Made by a program: the position numbers and the translations under genes. This document shows, piece after piece, positions 1 through 11,876 of a DNA stretch of 64,000 nucleotides (the first letter of the stretch is position 1; each line of letters starts with the position of its first letter). The DNA lies in assembly GCA_030407005.1 (NCBI GenBank), contig JAUDYN010000004.1, forward strand, positions 2,852,001 through 2,916,000, given 5' to 3'. The notes beneath the pieces were generated by a model that saw only the letters and a list, made by a program, of their open reading frames with translations, made no database searches and was not told the origin of the DNA. This DNA comes from Desarmillaria ectypa. Lineage: Eukaryota > Basidiomycota > Agaricomycetes > Agaricales > Physalacriaceae.

Positions 1-866
1 GGACCGCCGATAGGCCTGTCCCTCGACGTGGATGTGGGGCGAATATTTCCAAGCCCCCCTCTTCCTGATGATTGCTGCAACAAGCGATCAGCATATACAT
101 ACAGCTCGAAACGATGGGGATTCACTCACGAATTCACGACCTCGAGATTGTGAACGATCAGCCATGGTAGTAAAAGGTAGAGATGGGTCGACACTAAGGA
201 GCGTATTTAAATAAATATCAGAATGACGCCAACATTACTCCTGAAATTTTACAAGGTCCGGTGACGTGCCTCTAGACCTTTCTTGGATTTTCCGCTCGGT
301 TTGCACAAGGCCAAGCGACGCAGCACCCGACGAGAGCCCCCTAATGTATTGCCATCCACTTGTAATCTTCAGGCTCTCGAACGTTATTCGAACGCAAGTT
401 CCGCTCATTAGCGCTCATTGAGGGCCTGAAATGCATCGGATCATACATATGACGATGAGGTACTGCAGCGATGCACATCTTATGGCAGTGGGTGGCGACC
501 AGTACGGAACTTGATAGTAGGGTTACATATGTTCAGGGCAGAAAGAATATATAAAATGCAAGAAAAAAAGAAAGAATATTGAACAAATTCAAAAGAGAAG
601 AATGACATAAAATTCTCTTCATTCCTACCCCTGTATTCTTTCATCATCCAAGTAGAATGGATCTTCCCCTGTTGTCGTCGTCTCCCGTCAGCATCATTCT
701 CGTTAGAATGGCGGAAAAAATCCTTGATGCAACCCAAACCTGACAACACAATAAGCAAAAAATTCTAAATCCTTGGCTGCGCAAGCACAGCGAAGTGCCG
801 GCCAACTCCAACTCCAATTTCAACTCCCTTCTTCACTTACTGGATACGAATGCTTCTCCCATAAAG
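1..866. other. Intergenic / upstream region, no supported gene
   Basis: No reading frame here has a recognisable domain or a coherent spliced model. The right-hand part (about 480-866) is AT-rich and contains A/T runs near 540-620, and would include the promoter and 5' leader of the membrane protein gene that starts at 867. The open frames seen on either strand are short and compositionally unremarkable. Confidence 0.5.
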
Positions 867-2960
867 ATGCCTCACCTCCAGCATCTAACCAATGTCGTGG
901 TCTCGATATTTCCTCTTTCGCTGGTCGTCTTCATCTATGAGCGTGCCTTGGTGCCCATCTATGGTTCCGTACCGACAAACTATCTATTGGACAAGATACT
1001 AGTAGCAGCGCTCGTGATCTCAGCTGTCCAGCCTTTTACCCTTTCACTCAGCCAGAAGGCTTTCTTCTTTGCGCTGTTGTTCGCAGCGGCACCAAATGCC
1101 ACGTATTGGGTAGCCGTTTGGTCGGCCAGGAGTCGAAATCCAGTGTGGGGGCCGGCAGTTACTCATGTCGTGGTGCTGGTTCCAATGGTAGTTTCCCTTT
1201 CGAGTTTTATGGTTGGAAGCCGCAGGAAGGTGGGTGCAGGTTTTGGTCTGGCGAAATAAATTTGACCATGTTGGCAGTCGCCGCGAATACTGAAGATGCT
1301 GTCCCACTCGGTGAAAACTGTAGTTATACCTTCAATTGCCCTCAGGATGATGAAGAAATTTTGGTCACAGTTCGCTGCCCTGAACACGTTCTCCGAAAGT
1401 TTTATTGTGCGCTGATTCCCTCAGTCAAACATTGGTTTGCTCACGCCCATTCTAGTTTCTAGCGTTTTCTTTCTTCTTCTTGTGCCTTTCAATCATTCAA
1501 ATGGATGTTTCACCTACCCCTGCTCCCAAATCATCTTCAAAAAAGCAACACCGGAAGTCTGTAACCTCATTCACTCCGATACAGATTAAATCCATCATTC
1601 TCTCGCTGGCTGCCGCTCTTTCCTATTCAGTTTATCCAAAACTATATTCCCCAGTGCTTCCTCATCCTCTACTGCAAACCTATACACATCCTAGCTATCC
1701 GCTACAGATACACTCCTCTGTTCAATCAACCACAGGTTTGGTTGTGGTTGGACAAGCACTTGCTCTATCTAGTGACCCAGATCATCCCGACAACAAGATG
1801 TCTCATGTTCGCTATCTTCGCGCCGCTCACTCATTCCTTGGAGGCGTATGGATGGGACCGAAGGTTATGACCATAGAAGGCGTTCCCTCACTACATGATT
1901 CTCATAATCATCCTCTGGGTGACTCTATCTATGGCGTTTTCATTCTTCAGGAAGCTGCTCGATTGGTAAATAGCACGACCAAAACCGAGTGGGAGAACGC
2001 ATTGGTAATGTAAGTTCGACCGTGCAGACATTGTTCCTAGCGCTTAATGTCTGTAGCGGTCTTGGGGCTGGTATCTCTGCGACATCTTTTCACAGGCACA
2101 ATATGTCTTTGACCATCGTGGAGATCGATCCAGCTGTATATGATGCTGCTAGGGAATGGTTCGGCCTTCCTGAACCTGAACCTGAGAACGTGTACCTGGA
2201 AGATGCGAGAACTTGGGCCGCTCGCAAGCGCAGCAGTGTGGATGCTGGAGTTCAAGGGACTCTATATGACATTGTGGTCCATGACTGCTTCTCCGGAGGT
2301 GGCGTGCCTGAACATATTTACACAACGGAGTTCTGGAACGACCTCAAAAGTACTATCCATCCTGACGGTGTTTTAGTTGTTGTGAGTTACCCCATCAAGT
2401 TCATTTATCCACTTTGTTCAAGTGCTCTGCGTTAGAATTTCGTTGGACATGTCAAGTCCGAACCCATGCGAATGATTTCGTATACATTGTCCAAAGCCTT
2501 TGGACGCTGCCGGGCGTTCCACGATGTCGTTATGGCTGATCTTCCCGAAGATCAATACGAGACAGAATATATCAACATTGTAAGTGGTCGGTCAAAAAAG
2601 AAGCCTTCGCTGCTGATCATTTGCATAGGTATTCTTCTGTACTGTGTCTACGAGCCCTCTGACCTTCAGAGCCGCTACGAGCGACGATTTTCTAGGCTCT
2701 CCTCTTCGTCGCTACATTCTGTCTACTCTTAACACACGCGAGATAAACTTGAACGTCATTAAAGAAGGGATTACTGAGGAGGAAGAAGAAAAGTATATTT
2801 TGACTGATGAAAACAACTCACTCGAACGCCTTCAAGAGGCACAAGGACATCATCACTGGACCTGTGGGTGCATTGCTCTCGAAATCTCCAGTGGTCGCTA
2901 ATGTTATGCTCGACAGTAATGAGGGACGTATTGCCTGATATATTCTGGGAGACGTATTAG
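867..2960 (+). CDS. Multi-pass membrane protein with C-terminal spermidine-synthase-like (SAM-binding) domain
   Basis: Rebuilt as seven exons (867-1229, 1278-1406, 1456-2009, 2057-2381, 2436-2579, 2629-2863, 2917-2960), 597 residues. The N-terminal part is hydrophobic, with several membrane segments; one is created across the 1406/1456 junction (ESFI then FLAFSFFFLCL). The C-terminal half has the class I nucleotide-binding signature of polyamine synthases: GLGAGISA followed by VEIDPAVYD, then an acidic patch VYLEDAR and VVHDCFSGGGVP. The end LPDIFWETY is only reached by the last splice. The fold is that of spermidine synthase, but the canonical catalytic segment is replaced by DCFSGGG, so true aminopropyl transfer is not assured. 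The ATG at 867 is chosen because the frame upstream opens only with GTG. The 1407 donor (GTGCGC) is weak. Confidence 0.82.
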
Positions 2961-3097
2961 TTGGATGTCGTATACCTTACTACTACGTAGGACTTTGAGA
3001 ATGTATCACCAATTGCACGGTTAAACGTCTATAAACACTACCTTTGATGCAATGAACGTGTCTCCTAACTTGGATTCCATTTGTTTTTTGAACCACG

Positions 3098-5562
3098 ATG
3101 TCGGTATCCGAATATCAACGTATATCATCGCCTTTGTCCTCATCACCTAGCCGCATCTCTTCCTTGTCCCGTCCAGACTGGCCTTGGTCGTCTGCTGCCC
3201 ATCTCAGATACCAACGAACGTCGTCTTTGACATCTCTTTCTTCGCCTCAGACATCGTGGGACGCCAAGGCCTCGGTCACGCTTCCAGGAAGTAGCTCGGC
3301 GTGGAACCCTGCTGCTAGGCACAACACCGGATCCACGATGGGCTATGTACCGGCTGCACAAGAGGAGAGCACGCGTCAATGGTCCTTTATGGTACGCTAG
3401 GTCGCTGCTACTTTTGTGAAATGCTCGAATTCCGTCTTTTGTAGGGACTCGAATGGGTTATTAGAGACGTTCGCAAGCTGCGAGATTATATCGAAGGCAC
3501 AGAGAATGCAGAACCGTCTGAGAACCTCAATGCTGAGGATCACGCCGTTGCGGAACATGGCGATTTCGAAGTTTTGAAAGAGTCCCCTGTAATGGGCGAC
3601 AATAAGGTGTGCGGTTTGTTCGCCTTGATTGCGTTGAGTGCTCACTGATCGTGGATTCCTAGTTCAAATTGGAGATAGCGCGTTCTCAAGCTCCTTCTGA
3701 TGTGGACAGCAAGACGTTGTCGCTCTATATCACTTCTCTTGCACTGGACTTTGCCCATCCCGATTATGAGATGCCCACTTCGATGATGACGGCGGTCAAG
3801 TGCCAGGACGACCGGGCAGGCGAGCGCGGTGCACGTCCTGAGTGGGTATGGGAGTTTTGGCAGAATGATTGGGTATTCAGGCAAGGAAGCGAGGTTTGGG
3901 GTAAGCCGGTCGATTCGTTTTACTTACATTACATATATCTGAAGCTGAGCGACATATTTCCAGCTTGTAGCTTGCCTTCACTCTCCTCTTTATTGGAGAA
4001 TTCGCGTATTCGAGAGACGGATTCGTTCGTGATCTGTGTACAGATTCATTGTCCAATAGGACCCTTGTTTCCGTCGCATCCCTCTGCTTATTATGTCCCG
4101 CGAGACCTTCTTGATGGCTTGGAAGCATCATTAGACAATCCCAGTGAGTATACTCTATGCATTGGCATTCTCCGTGTAACAGTTTCTATAGATACTGGGG
4201 ATGTTCGTTTCGTGTGTCTTGAGAAACAATCCAATGACATCCATTCGTCTCCAGCCTTGAATGCGCCTGAAGCAACATCATACGTGACCCACCGATCACC
4301 CTCCTCAACGTCCTCTCCTTCCCTATTTTCGGCTCAGACCACAGCACGTAAACGCATCATCTACGCTCATTCAGACATTCTAACGCGCCGTTCCGACTAC
4401 TTCGCGACCATGCTGGCTTCTTCATTTGCCGAAAATCAAGGCATGATATCAGGCGAACGAAAGCTTCTTACTATTGTTGTTGAGGAGGCTGATTTTGAAA
4501 CCGTTTATTGGCTGCTCAAGTTCTGCTAGTGAGCATCTATCTGATTCTTCACCTCCCATCTAATTTGAAGTAATTTACATACCTTATAGCGCAGACTGGC
4601 TTCTCTTCAAAGAGCATGACGATCCAAGGGCAGCCGTGGAAGGGATCGGAGGTGGCTGGAGTGCCAAATGGTTGCATGCTCATGGCGGAGAATGGGACTG
4701 GAAGATTTTCCACAAGTCTGGTCATGGAGACGACCTGTCTATTGATGCCAGGAGTGCCACTAGCGGTGACAGCGCCACCGAGCGAAGCCGATCTCCCACA
4801 AGCGGACCAACAGGATTGCAGCCTAGACGAATAAGAGCCACACCAAGCCCGCGTCCAGCTCCATTAACATCGGCATCGAAGACATCGACGAGCGCAACTT
4901 CTTCACGTATATCAAACAGTACTACGACGACGACGACTACACCTCGACGCGCCTCAGCCATTCCGGTGAACATGTCAGGGACTTCATCCACTCGGTCTAA
5001 ACAAGCCCCGGTTCCCCTCACAATTCCTCCTAACTATTCTCCAAGTAGTCACTATCCGATTTCTCCGCCGTCACAAAGGCCGCGACAGACGAGTACGACG
5101 CCGGATCCTCACGTGCACCCGACACCTCCACCTCCGCCAGCGTCAGCTTTATCCATGTATCAGGTGGCACACCGGTATAGTATGCCAACGTTGGCGAATC
5201 TTGCTTTGGAGCATATGATGGTTACTCTGACGCCACAGTCGAGTTTTGCTTTGCTATTAGCGACCTCATCATGGGATGAATTACGATCCCTGGTTGAGGT
5301 AAGAACACCTTTCCGATGCAGTTCCTTCCTAACAAATGTTTGTCGCAGGATTATATTGTTGACAAATGGGACCAAGTTTCTGTTTCAGAAGAGTTTGAGC
5401 AGTGCTGTCAGGAGGTTGCAGCCGGAGAGTAGGTCCCATGGTTCGCTCACTGGTGTGTCTTTCTGATTGTAATTCAGATGGGGACCGGAAGGGGGGAAGA
5501 CTATGACAGCCTTATTCCGACGTCTGCGATCTCCCAGCGTCATGGGATATGGACGCGCATGA
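3098..5562 (+). CDS. BTB/POZ-domain protein with MATH-like N-terminal region
   Basis: Eight exons (3098-3391, 3445-3606, 3663-3900, 3964-4143, 4192-4528, 4590-5298, 5349-5428, 5478-5562), 694 residues. After a Ser-rich start, residues about 100-270 look like a MATH/TRAF-type domain (WVWEFWQNDW, then DSFVICVQIHCP). A BTB-like region follows (IYAHSDILTRRSDYFATML, then TVYWLLKFCYADWL), then a roughly 170-residue Ser/Thr/Pro-rich insertion with a run of eight Thr, and then the helical end of the BTB region (YQVAHRYSMPTLANLALEHM). MATH-BTB proteins usually act as substrate adaptors of cullin-3 ubiquitin ligases, and that is the inferred role. The insertion inside the BTB region is unusual. The last splice extends the protein past an in-frame TAG at 5430-5432 that would otherwise end it at GE. 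Confidence 0.78.
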
Positions 5563-6361
5563 GAGGACAGTCATGATGCACACCGCATGGACAGCATCTC
5601 TCATGACCGACGGCGTCTAAGAATTTAATAACGATTTGTTAGATGACATCTCTTTACGCAAACAATAGGACGGATTCTTTATTCTGATAGGCGTGCAAAA
5701 TTCAAAGTAGAGGGCCGGAGCTGTTTTTCGCCAAAGAACGACTGTTGACAGCGCTGAATGCAAGGAATTATTGAGTGGAAAACAGGTCTATCAGAAATAT
5801 TCGGGTACATTTTTTGTAGTAGGGCTCCAGATCACTGCGCCACGGCGAGTGTATGTCTTGGATGTTTATCATGGTAGGCAATTTCAAGTGCCGTTGTTAT
5901 CGAGGCCGGCCGATGGTTTGACTGAACCCTCTGGCCGTAATATATAATATCTGATCAAAGCACATCGACACCCCAGTATCTCCGGCTCTGATAAGAAGAT
6001 GGAAGCGTGGGAGCGGTGTGAAAGAGTTGAGGTATAGTTTGAATTAGGTGCTTTTGTTGATAGTATCGATATGATCGTGGTTGTTTTACTTTTGTCCAAC
6101 GGATGACCCTTCCGCGGATGCAACCGTAGCTGATTTTGAATACCTGCTGACCCTTGAAATTTTCATACTGAAAAACTATAAATTTCGTAGAGAACGAGCA
6201 GGTTAACGACCGAGCGGCGGACTTGCTTTTACTGGCATTCATCTGCTGAAAATCAAGGCCGTGGTCCGGATTTGGTATTTCGATCGAGATAAATCGCTTC
6301 GAATTTAAAATGGCACAATCCATGTCGGTCATGTCTATCACCTTCTCCCCGTCCGCCTACC
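5563..6361. other. Intergenic region of about 800 bp
   Basis: Lies between the BTB gene and the 2-oxoglutarate oxygenase gene, both on the plus strand. It holds the 3' end of one and the promoter of the other. Minus-strand open frames at 5884-6341 lack any recognisable motif and give no spliced model. Confidence 0.5.
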
Positions 6362-7804
6362 ATGCAGTCGACCCGCCTCCCTGTTTTCTCTCGCAATTAT
6401 GCTGCTCTACAGCGTGGCTTTGCTACCGTAGCGAAGGATTTCCGTATTCCGGTCATTGATTTCTCAAAGTATCGGAAAGCAAGGACGACGGCCGAGAGGA
6501 AGGCGACGGCGGACGAGGTTGTGGCGGGGTTCAAGGAGAGTGGGTTTATCTATGTCGACAGGCATGGGATACCCCCTGGTGTGTACCACCGTCATCTCTG
6601 TTGTTCGAGTCGGTAATTGTTGTTTCTCAGCCATCGTAAGGAATGCTTTCCAGAAGGTAATTTCACGTCGTTCGACAACGTGCTCGTATTAACGACAACT
6701 ACGATAGAGTGCCGAATTCTTTGCTTTACCTCCAGATACCAAGGTCGGTAGCGCCAGGCCAGTAATACATCCCGTAATTGACATATAGCCATCTTTAGGA
6801 CAAGCTAAGATGGGAGGACCCACGATCGAACCGTGGTTATGTTACCATAGGACGTGAACGTGTTACACAGTCAGCAGATCCCAATGAAATCGCTGCTCTG
6901 CGAGAAAAGGCGCCAGATTTTAAGGAAACAATGGAGATTGGGCGCGACTGGGATGCAACATGGAAGAACCAGTGGCCAGAGGAAGCCGATGCGCCTGGTT
7001 TTAAGAAGACGATGCTGAATTTCTTCCAGGTATCATATTGGAAAGCTGTTTTGTTCTAGCGGGAAGCTAACGTTTGTCAGACTTGCCACTATCTTCACGT
7101 TGACATTATGCGTTCCATAGCGCTTGGCCTTGATTTGGATGAACGGTACTTTGACAACAAGATTAATGATCAGAACCACAACCTCCGGCTCTTGTCGTAT
7201 CCCCCTATTCAACGGAAACTATTGGAGGGCGATGGTCAGGCGCGCGCTGGTGCCCACAGCGGTAAGAAGGTGCAATTCTTTCAAACCTGGGTTTCTGACA
7301 AGCGTTGTACAAAGACTACGGGTCACTTACTTTGCTTTTCCAAGACCAAGTCGGTGGCCTTGAAGTCCAGGATCCTCACACCGGTGTCTACTACCCTGCC
7401 ACTGTAAGTCCAATACCTACCTACTATTTCTAATAACCAACGACTCAATGAACGCCTTTTTCAGCCTATCGTACGTCTGATACTCATACCTCACCATCGT
7501 ACTTCTTCAAATCATTGATCATTCTTTCTAGCCAGGAACAATAGTCATCAACGTGGGCGATTTGCTTTCCCGATGGAGTAACGATATTCTTCGATCGACG
7601 CTCCACCGCGTCGTTGCACCCCCTGCGAAGCAGATAAACGAGGGGGAGGCGGTCACTCCCGTTCGCCAGTCTATTGCGTACTTTTCCAACCCTAATTTTA
7701 CCACTGAGATTTCCTGCCTCCCTAACTGCGGTAAGGAGGCCAAATACCAGCCTGTGAACACGGAGAAGTACATTGTCGGACGATTGGCTGCAACCTATAT
7801 GTAA
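6362..7804 (+). CDS. 2-oxoglutarate/Fe(II)-dependent oxygenase, isopenicillin-N-synthase-like
   Basis: Eight exons (6362-6578, 6631-6656, 6708-6743, 6799-7029, 7081-7261, 7315-7403, 7465-7470, 7532-7804), 352 residues, normal for the family. An N-terminal DIOX_N region (IPVIDFSKY, residues about 30-130) precedes the 2OG-FeII_Oxy domain. The iron ligands are visible: H229-x-D231 (AHSDYGSLTLLFQDQVGG) and H287 (STLHRVVAPP); the co-substrate pair R307-x-S309 (VRQSIAYF) follows. One exon is only 6 bp and supplies Pro-Ile in ATPIPGTIVIN, matching the usual family spacing. The first 25 residues are basic and free of acids (MQSTRLPVFSRNYAALQRGF), suggesting mitochondrial targeting. The substrate cannot be told from sequence. 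Confidence 0.9.
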
Positions 7805-8008
7805 ACATCTGCGACGCCATGTCTTTTGGATTATGCTGGACGTATGCTAATGTTTTCAAGGATTATGATTACACGCTCATGCTAGCACATCTGTACATAT
7901 TTATGCTCAAATCAAGTACCGTGTACCATGTTCATTCCGAACCAACCGCAAATGTATCGTACAATAACACTAGAAGTAATATACTGAATTCCAAAGCACA
8001 AGGAATTA

Positions 8009-8772
8009 TCAACAGACCCAGGATAACTCCTCCATCCTCTTCCTGGTTTCTTCATCTAGCCCCTTCACCCACTCATCCACACGCGCCTTTTCCAACGCCA
8101 CCTGCTCCTCCGACTTGCTTTTGAACAGCCGATAGCCGATAGCCTTGCAGATGCTGCTGTATCCAGCATCTCTCGGCATCGACTCGCCCCAGCCCGCAGC
8201 GCATTTCGAAGGCTGGGATAGTTGGTCGTGTCAAGGCGGGCTGTCTTGTTTCAACGCGCGAAGGACTGTGATGAGCGGCGAGCCGTATGTCCTGTCAGTG
8301 ATTGTGATGCGGTTGCCATCGTCGCACACTGTAGAAAGGAAGTCAGGTTAGACGCGTCACTATGAGCGGGAGGCGCGTACTTGGCCACGAAGACTCCATG
8401 CCAAAGAAGAGAGTAAGAGCCTCAAGGAGTTCCATCGCGTCGTTCCGGGCCTTCTTTTTGACTTCGTTGTTCAGAGCGCTTAGTGTTGTCGATGAGGTCC
8501 AGGACAGCACACGAGTAGTAATCTGGCAACAAAGAATGTTAGCAGACAATATAGAAGAAGAAGAATTTGTTATCGTTGTAAATGTACATATCATTCGCGT
8601 CTGGGTCTCTCTTTTCAACCAGGTCGAGCAGGTCGGTCAGGATTGCCTTGCTCTTTTCGGAGACAAATGTCTTCCTGGTGAGAAAGGTGTAGCCTTTGGG
8701 AATCACAGTCTGTCATCTCGCATTAGAAAGTGATGGTTGGTAGAGGAAAATACCGACTTTTTTTGGCGCCAT
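8009..8772 (-). pseudogene. Decayed member of an uncharacterised Agaricomycete family
   Basis: The minus strand from the ATG at 8772 reads like a protein only if several lesions are ignored. Blocks in order: MAPKK, intron, TVIPKGYTFLTRKTFVSEK then ANDMYIYN; YYSCAVLDLIDN; then LSALNNEVKKKARNDAMELL in another frame; MCDDGNRITIT after a normal intron; TVLRALKQDSPP followed by an in-frame TGA; YPSLRNALRAG in a shifted frame; finally WGESMPRDAGYSSICKAIG through to the terminator at 8009-8011. The intron after MYIYN lacks a GT donor and starts ATAAC. Three frame changes, one stop and one lost donor point to a pseudogene. I know the family only as an uncharacterised protein common in Agaricomycetes, so no function is given. 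Confidence 0.7.
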
Positions 8773-9022
8773 GATAGAAGGAAACAGAAATAGAATAGCA
8801 TAAAAACGTCGGTGCGCCCTTTGTATACCTTGTCACGAGATCCCTGCACGACGCGTCTGTGGCGCGGGATATTAATAGACCCGGTCAAAAGATTTAAAAC
8901 TGGAGTATCAACGGTTCAGTGAATACCTTGGATTCAGAAATGTAGTAATGATAATAGAAGAATAAATACAATGCGTACGTGTGCAGGAGTAACAACAGTG
9001 TACTGGATGTAGATAAGAAGAA

Positions 9023-10759
9023 TCAAGACGGCGCGGATGGGTGGCTTATTTTTTTTCTGAATAAACCCAGTGTATGTTGGCCTCCGCAAGCGACCTTCAC
9101 AGCTGCCCATGAGCCACCTTCCCGACGAACAATCATCCGCGGCGTTCGGACTTCGACATCTGGGACGCCGAGCTCGCCCTGCGTGCCCTGTCCCCAGCAG
9201 TATAACGCACCATATTTCGTGACTGCCATGTTGTTGTGCACTCCAGTGGAGATGTAGACAACTGGATCATCATCGTCATGGAAGGGCACCTGCACAGGTT
9301 CAGGTATGAAGTCCTTGTGCTCGGCAGCTTCAAGTATTTCTTCTGGCAACCCAAGCTGTCCGGCATTGCATCGACCGCAAGCATACACCTTTCCGGCAGA
9401 CGTCAAGAACAGCGTGTGGTGCTCGCCTCCAACAATCTGAACGACCCTGTCGCTGCCTAGGTCGGCGGGACTCAAATTGTGGACTTTCTTGGGGAGCTGA
9501 ACTTGAGAATCAGCCTCACTGTCGTAGCCAGTGCCTAATTGTCCCATTGTGTTCAAGCCCCAGCCCCAGACGTCACCGTTATCGTCTACAGCAAAGGAAT
9601 GATAGACACCAGCACCAATAACTTTTCCCTTCCTTCCTCGAGTTGCTAAAGTAACCTTCTCTGGAACGGTGCCGTGGATTTTGCGGCGTTCGAGCACCTT
9701 TCTACCAAGCTGAGCTTGCTCGCCAGCGCCCCATGTGTAAATGTTGCCATGAGTAGTCAGCACCACTAGATGATTGCCACCTGCTGCGATAGACGAAACC
9801 TTTTCGGTGTCGCCCAGTTTGTGGATGAGATTCATCGATATCGGTACCGGTAAGAACTGATGCCTTAACCCATTGGAAAATCCGAGAGAGCCCTCATTAA
9901 CCTGGAGGATGACATACGTTAGTTGAATGCCCATTCACGTTCTGTGATCCACCTACCCGGAATGAACCCCAAACTCGCAGATCTCCTTCTGCGCTGACGG
10001 CGGCACATATACTGTCACCAGTAGCGACCTGCACCGCCCGATATTTTTCGTCCACAAGGGATTGCAGAGGATGTGGAATACTTGTCAAAGTGTCGATATC
10101 GATAAATGACCCTGGATTCTCTGGATCAGACACTTCCTGCGTAACTCTTCCGAGGGCAGCATCGTCATTGAGACCGCAAGACCATATCTAGTCATCAAAG
10201 TTCAGTAAGCGATCAACTATGAGAAGTAGGCGGAGCAACAGACCTTGCCACTTTCGTCTATGAAGAGACTGTGCATGCCACCTGCCGCCACGGCTTCAAG
10301 CCCCGCGGCTTCAGACCCAAATGCACCCTCTTGTATCTGCTTCTCAGCCCATGGATGTTTACGTGGTTTATCCAATTCTCCAAGCACGTCAGGGCCCATG
10401 CCGAACTGTCCAAAGTTGCCAGCACCCCATGCAAAGAGTTGTAGACCGGGTCGCTTGGTTTCCGATGGTGTAGGAAGAGGGTTGAGGTAGGGCTTCACTT
10501 GGACTCCTTCAGCGGGAGCTGAAGCCTTGGTGCTAGGTTTTTTAGTGGTACGGGGTTTCGTGGCTTTGCTCTCAGCAGAAGGATCTATGTTCTGCTCTTC
10601 ACTTTTGCTTCGCTTCTTGGTAGGAGGAGATGAGGCTTCACGCTCAGGAGATGCAGGTCGCTTTTTGGTGCGAGACCGCGGCACAGGTTTGGCGGCCACT
10701 GGAGCTGGTTTCAATGCTGGCTTGGTTGAGGCAGCTCGAGCAGAACGTCGAGGAGGCAT
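9023..10759 (-). CDS. RCC1-repeat protein, Ran guanine-nucleotide-exchange-factor type
   Basis: Three exons (10244-10759, 9957-10187, 9023-9901), 541 residues. The first roughly 140 residues are Ser/Pro/Lys-rich with clusters of basic residues (TKKRPASPERE, PTKKRSKSEEQ) that look like nuclear localisation signals. From residue about 155 there are seven RCC1 blades: LFAWGAGNFGQFG, WSCGLNDDAALGR, RVWGSF, YTWGAGEQAQLGR, WGWGLNTMGQLG, YACGRCNAGQLG and YCWGQGTQGELG, each followed by a GGxHxxxL-type loop. This is the layout of yeast Srm1/Prp20 and fission yeast Pim1, which load Ran with GTP on chromatin. Assignment to the Ran exchange factor, rather than another RCC1 protein, rests on length, seven blades and the basic tail. 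Confidence 0.9.
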
Positions 10760-11876
10760 CGTGGTAAATATGAAGGGGAAGAACGGCGAGGAAGGGTGAC
10801 AGAGGGTAGAAGGTGATGGTTCAGAACCAAGAGATGACAAAGGCAAACAAGGTCGGTTACCTGAACCAAGTCTGTTGGGAGCAGTCAAAAATTCCTCAAA
10901 TTGTAAACAAGCCGTATGACGTTTGTCACGTGATCGACGCGTCGCAACAGCCACACGGGCCGATGGGTTTCAGTTCCGAGTCTGCTTCCGCCTCTCGTGT
11001 CGTTTCACCAAAATGTCGTACTTTAGGTAACAATTCTTAGGCACTTGAACTTTACATCTATCTGTTATTCTTTACTACCCTTCACTGCCACTACCGCTTT
11101 TCTAACTCCCCTGGTCTTCGTGTCTTCGTCGCCCTCAATTTCAGCGCGACTCGTATCCCAACTCTTGAAGCTCAAAGGTTTGTCGGCGGCCCTATCCACT
11201 TATGGGCCCATCATGCATTGCAATACTGTCCCCGGGAGCTCTGGCCGTATTATACTACTATCTGCAAGAAAGGTAAACCGTTAGGTGTCTGTTAGTCGAT
11301 AAATTGACGGCGGTCTTCTTACGACTCGACTATGCAACCTTTTTACCTCTAACCTGTACACCCCTGGCCGTGTAGGAAATCATTGCCTCTGCCCCGAAGA
11401 AGCCGCATTTCCGTACGGATATTATCCCATCAAGTTAGTTTACATCATGAGGCCCGACCTTCCAATGATCTTAACCAGTTTCACGTGTCCTGTCAGCCGG
11501 CCTTTCCCCCCGCTGAGATTGTCCTTTGTTGAATTCTCTCTGCTTTCGTTTCCTTCAATCTTACGTTCTTTTTGCTCTTTGGTCGAGTTCTATCGATTCT
11601 GTGGTAGGCACATGACTTTGCGCCTTCAATCGATTATATATCTGGTGCCATGGTGTTCGACCCCGGGCTTTGCTTTAGTCGTCAATAGGTCAGCTTCTTC
11701 AGCCCTCGGCCCCTTTACCGTAAGACGCCGTAATGGTCATTTCTAAACTGGTTGAGGTGCTGTTGAGCTTGGGTCATTGTCAGGATCACGAGATTCACAG
11801 AGTCTGTAGCCATCCTCAGCTATAAATTTCATCTAGCTTACGCATCGTAAGCGCTTCTCATCTTATTTTATGAGTC
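10760..11876. other. Intergenic region upstream of the RCC1 gene
   Basis: Contains the RCC1 promoter, with a TCACGTGA octamer listed separately. The plus-strand open frames at 11045-11284 and 11447-11746 show no domain, and I found no splice pattern that joins them into a convincing protein. Confidence 0.45.
10926..10933. promoter_or_regulatory. TCACGTGA palindrome upstream of RCC1
   Basis: A perfect E-box-type palindrome about 167 bp upstream of the RCC1 start codon. The same octamer occurs upstream of two other genes in the window (31804 and 61155). CACGTG cores are bound by bHLH factors such as Cbf1 in fungi; binding here is inferred. Confidence 0.45.

Noticed and set aside
5429..5432. 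In-frame TAG near the end of the MATH/BTB gene
   Set aside because: The TAG lies within a GT..AG intron (5429-5477); splicing continues the frame to 5562.
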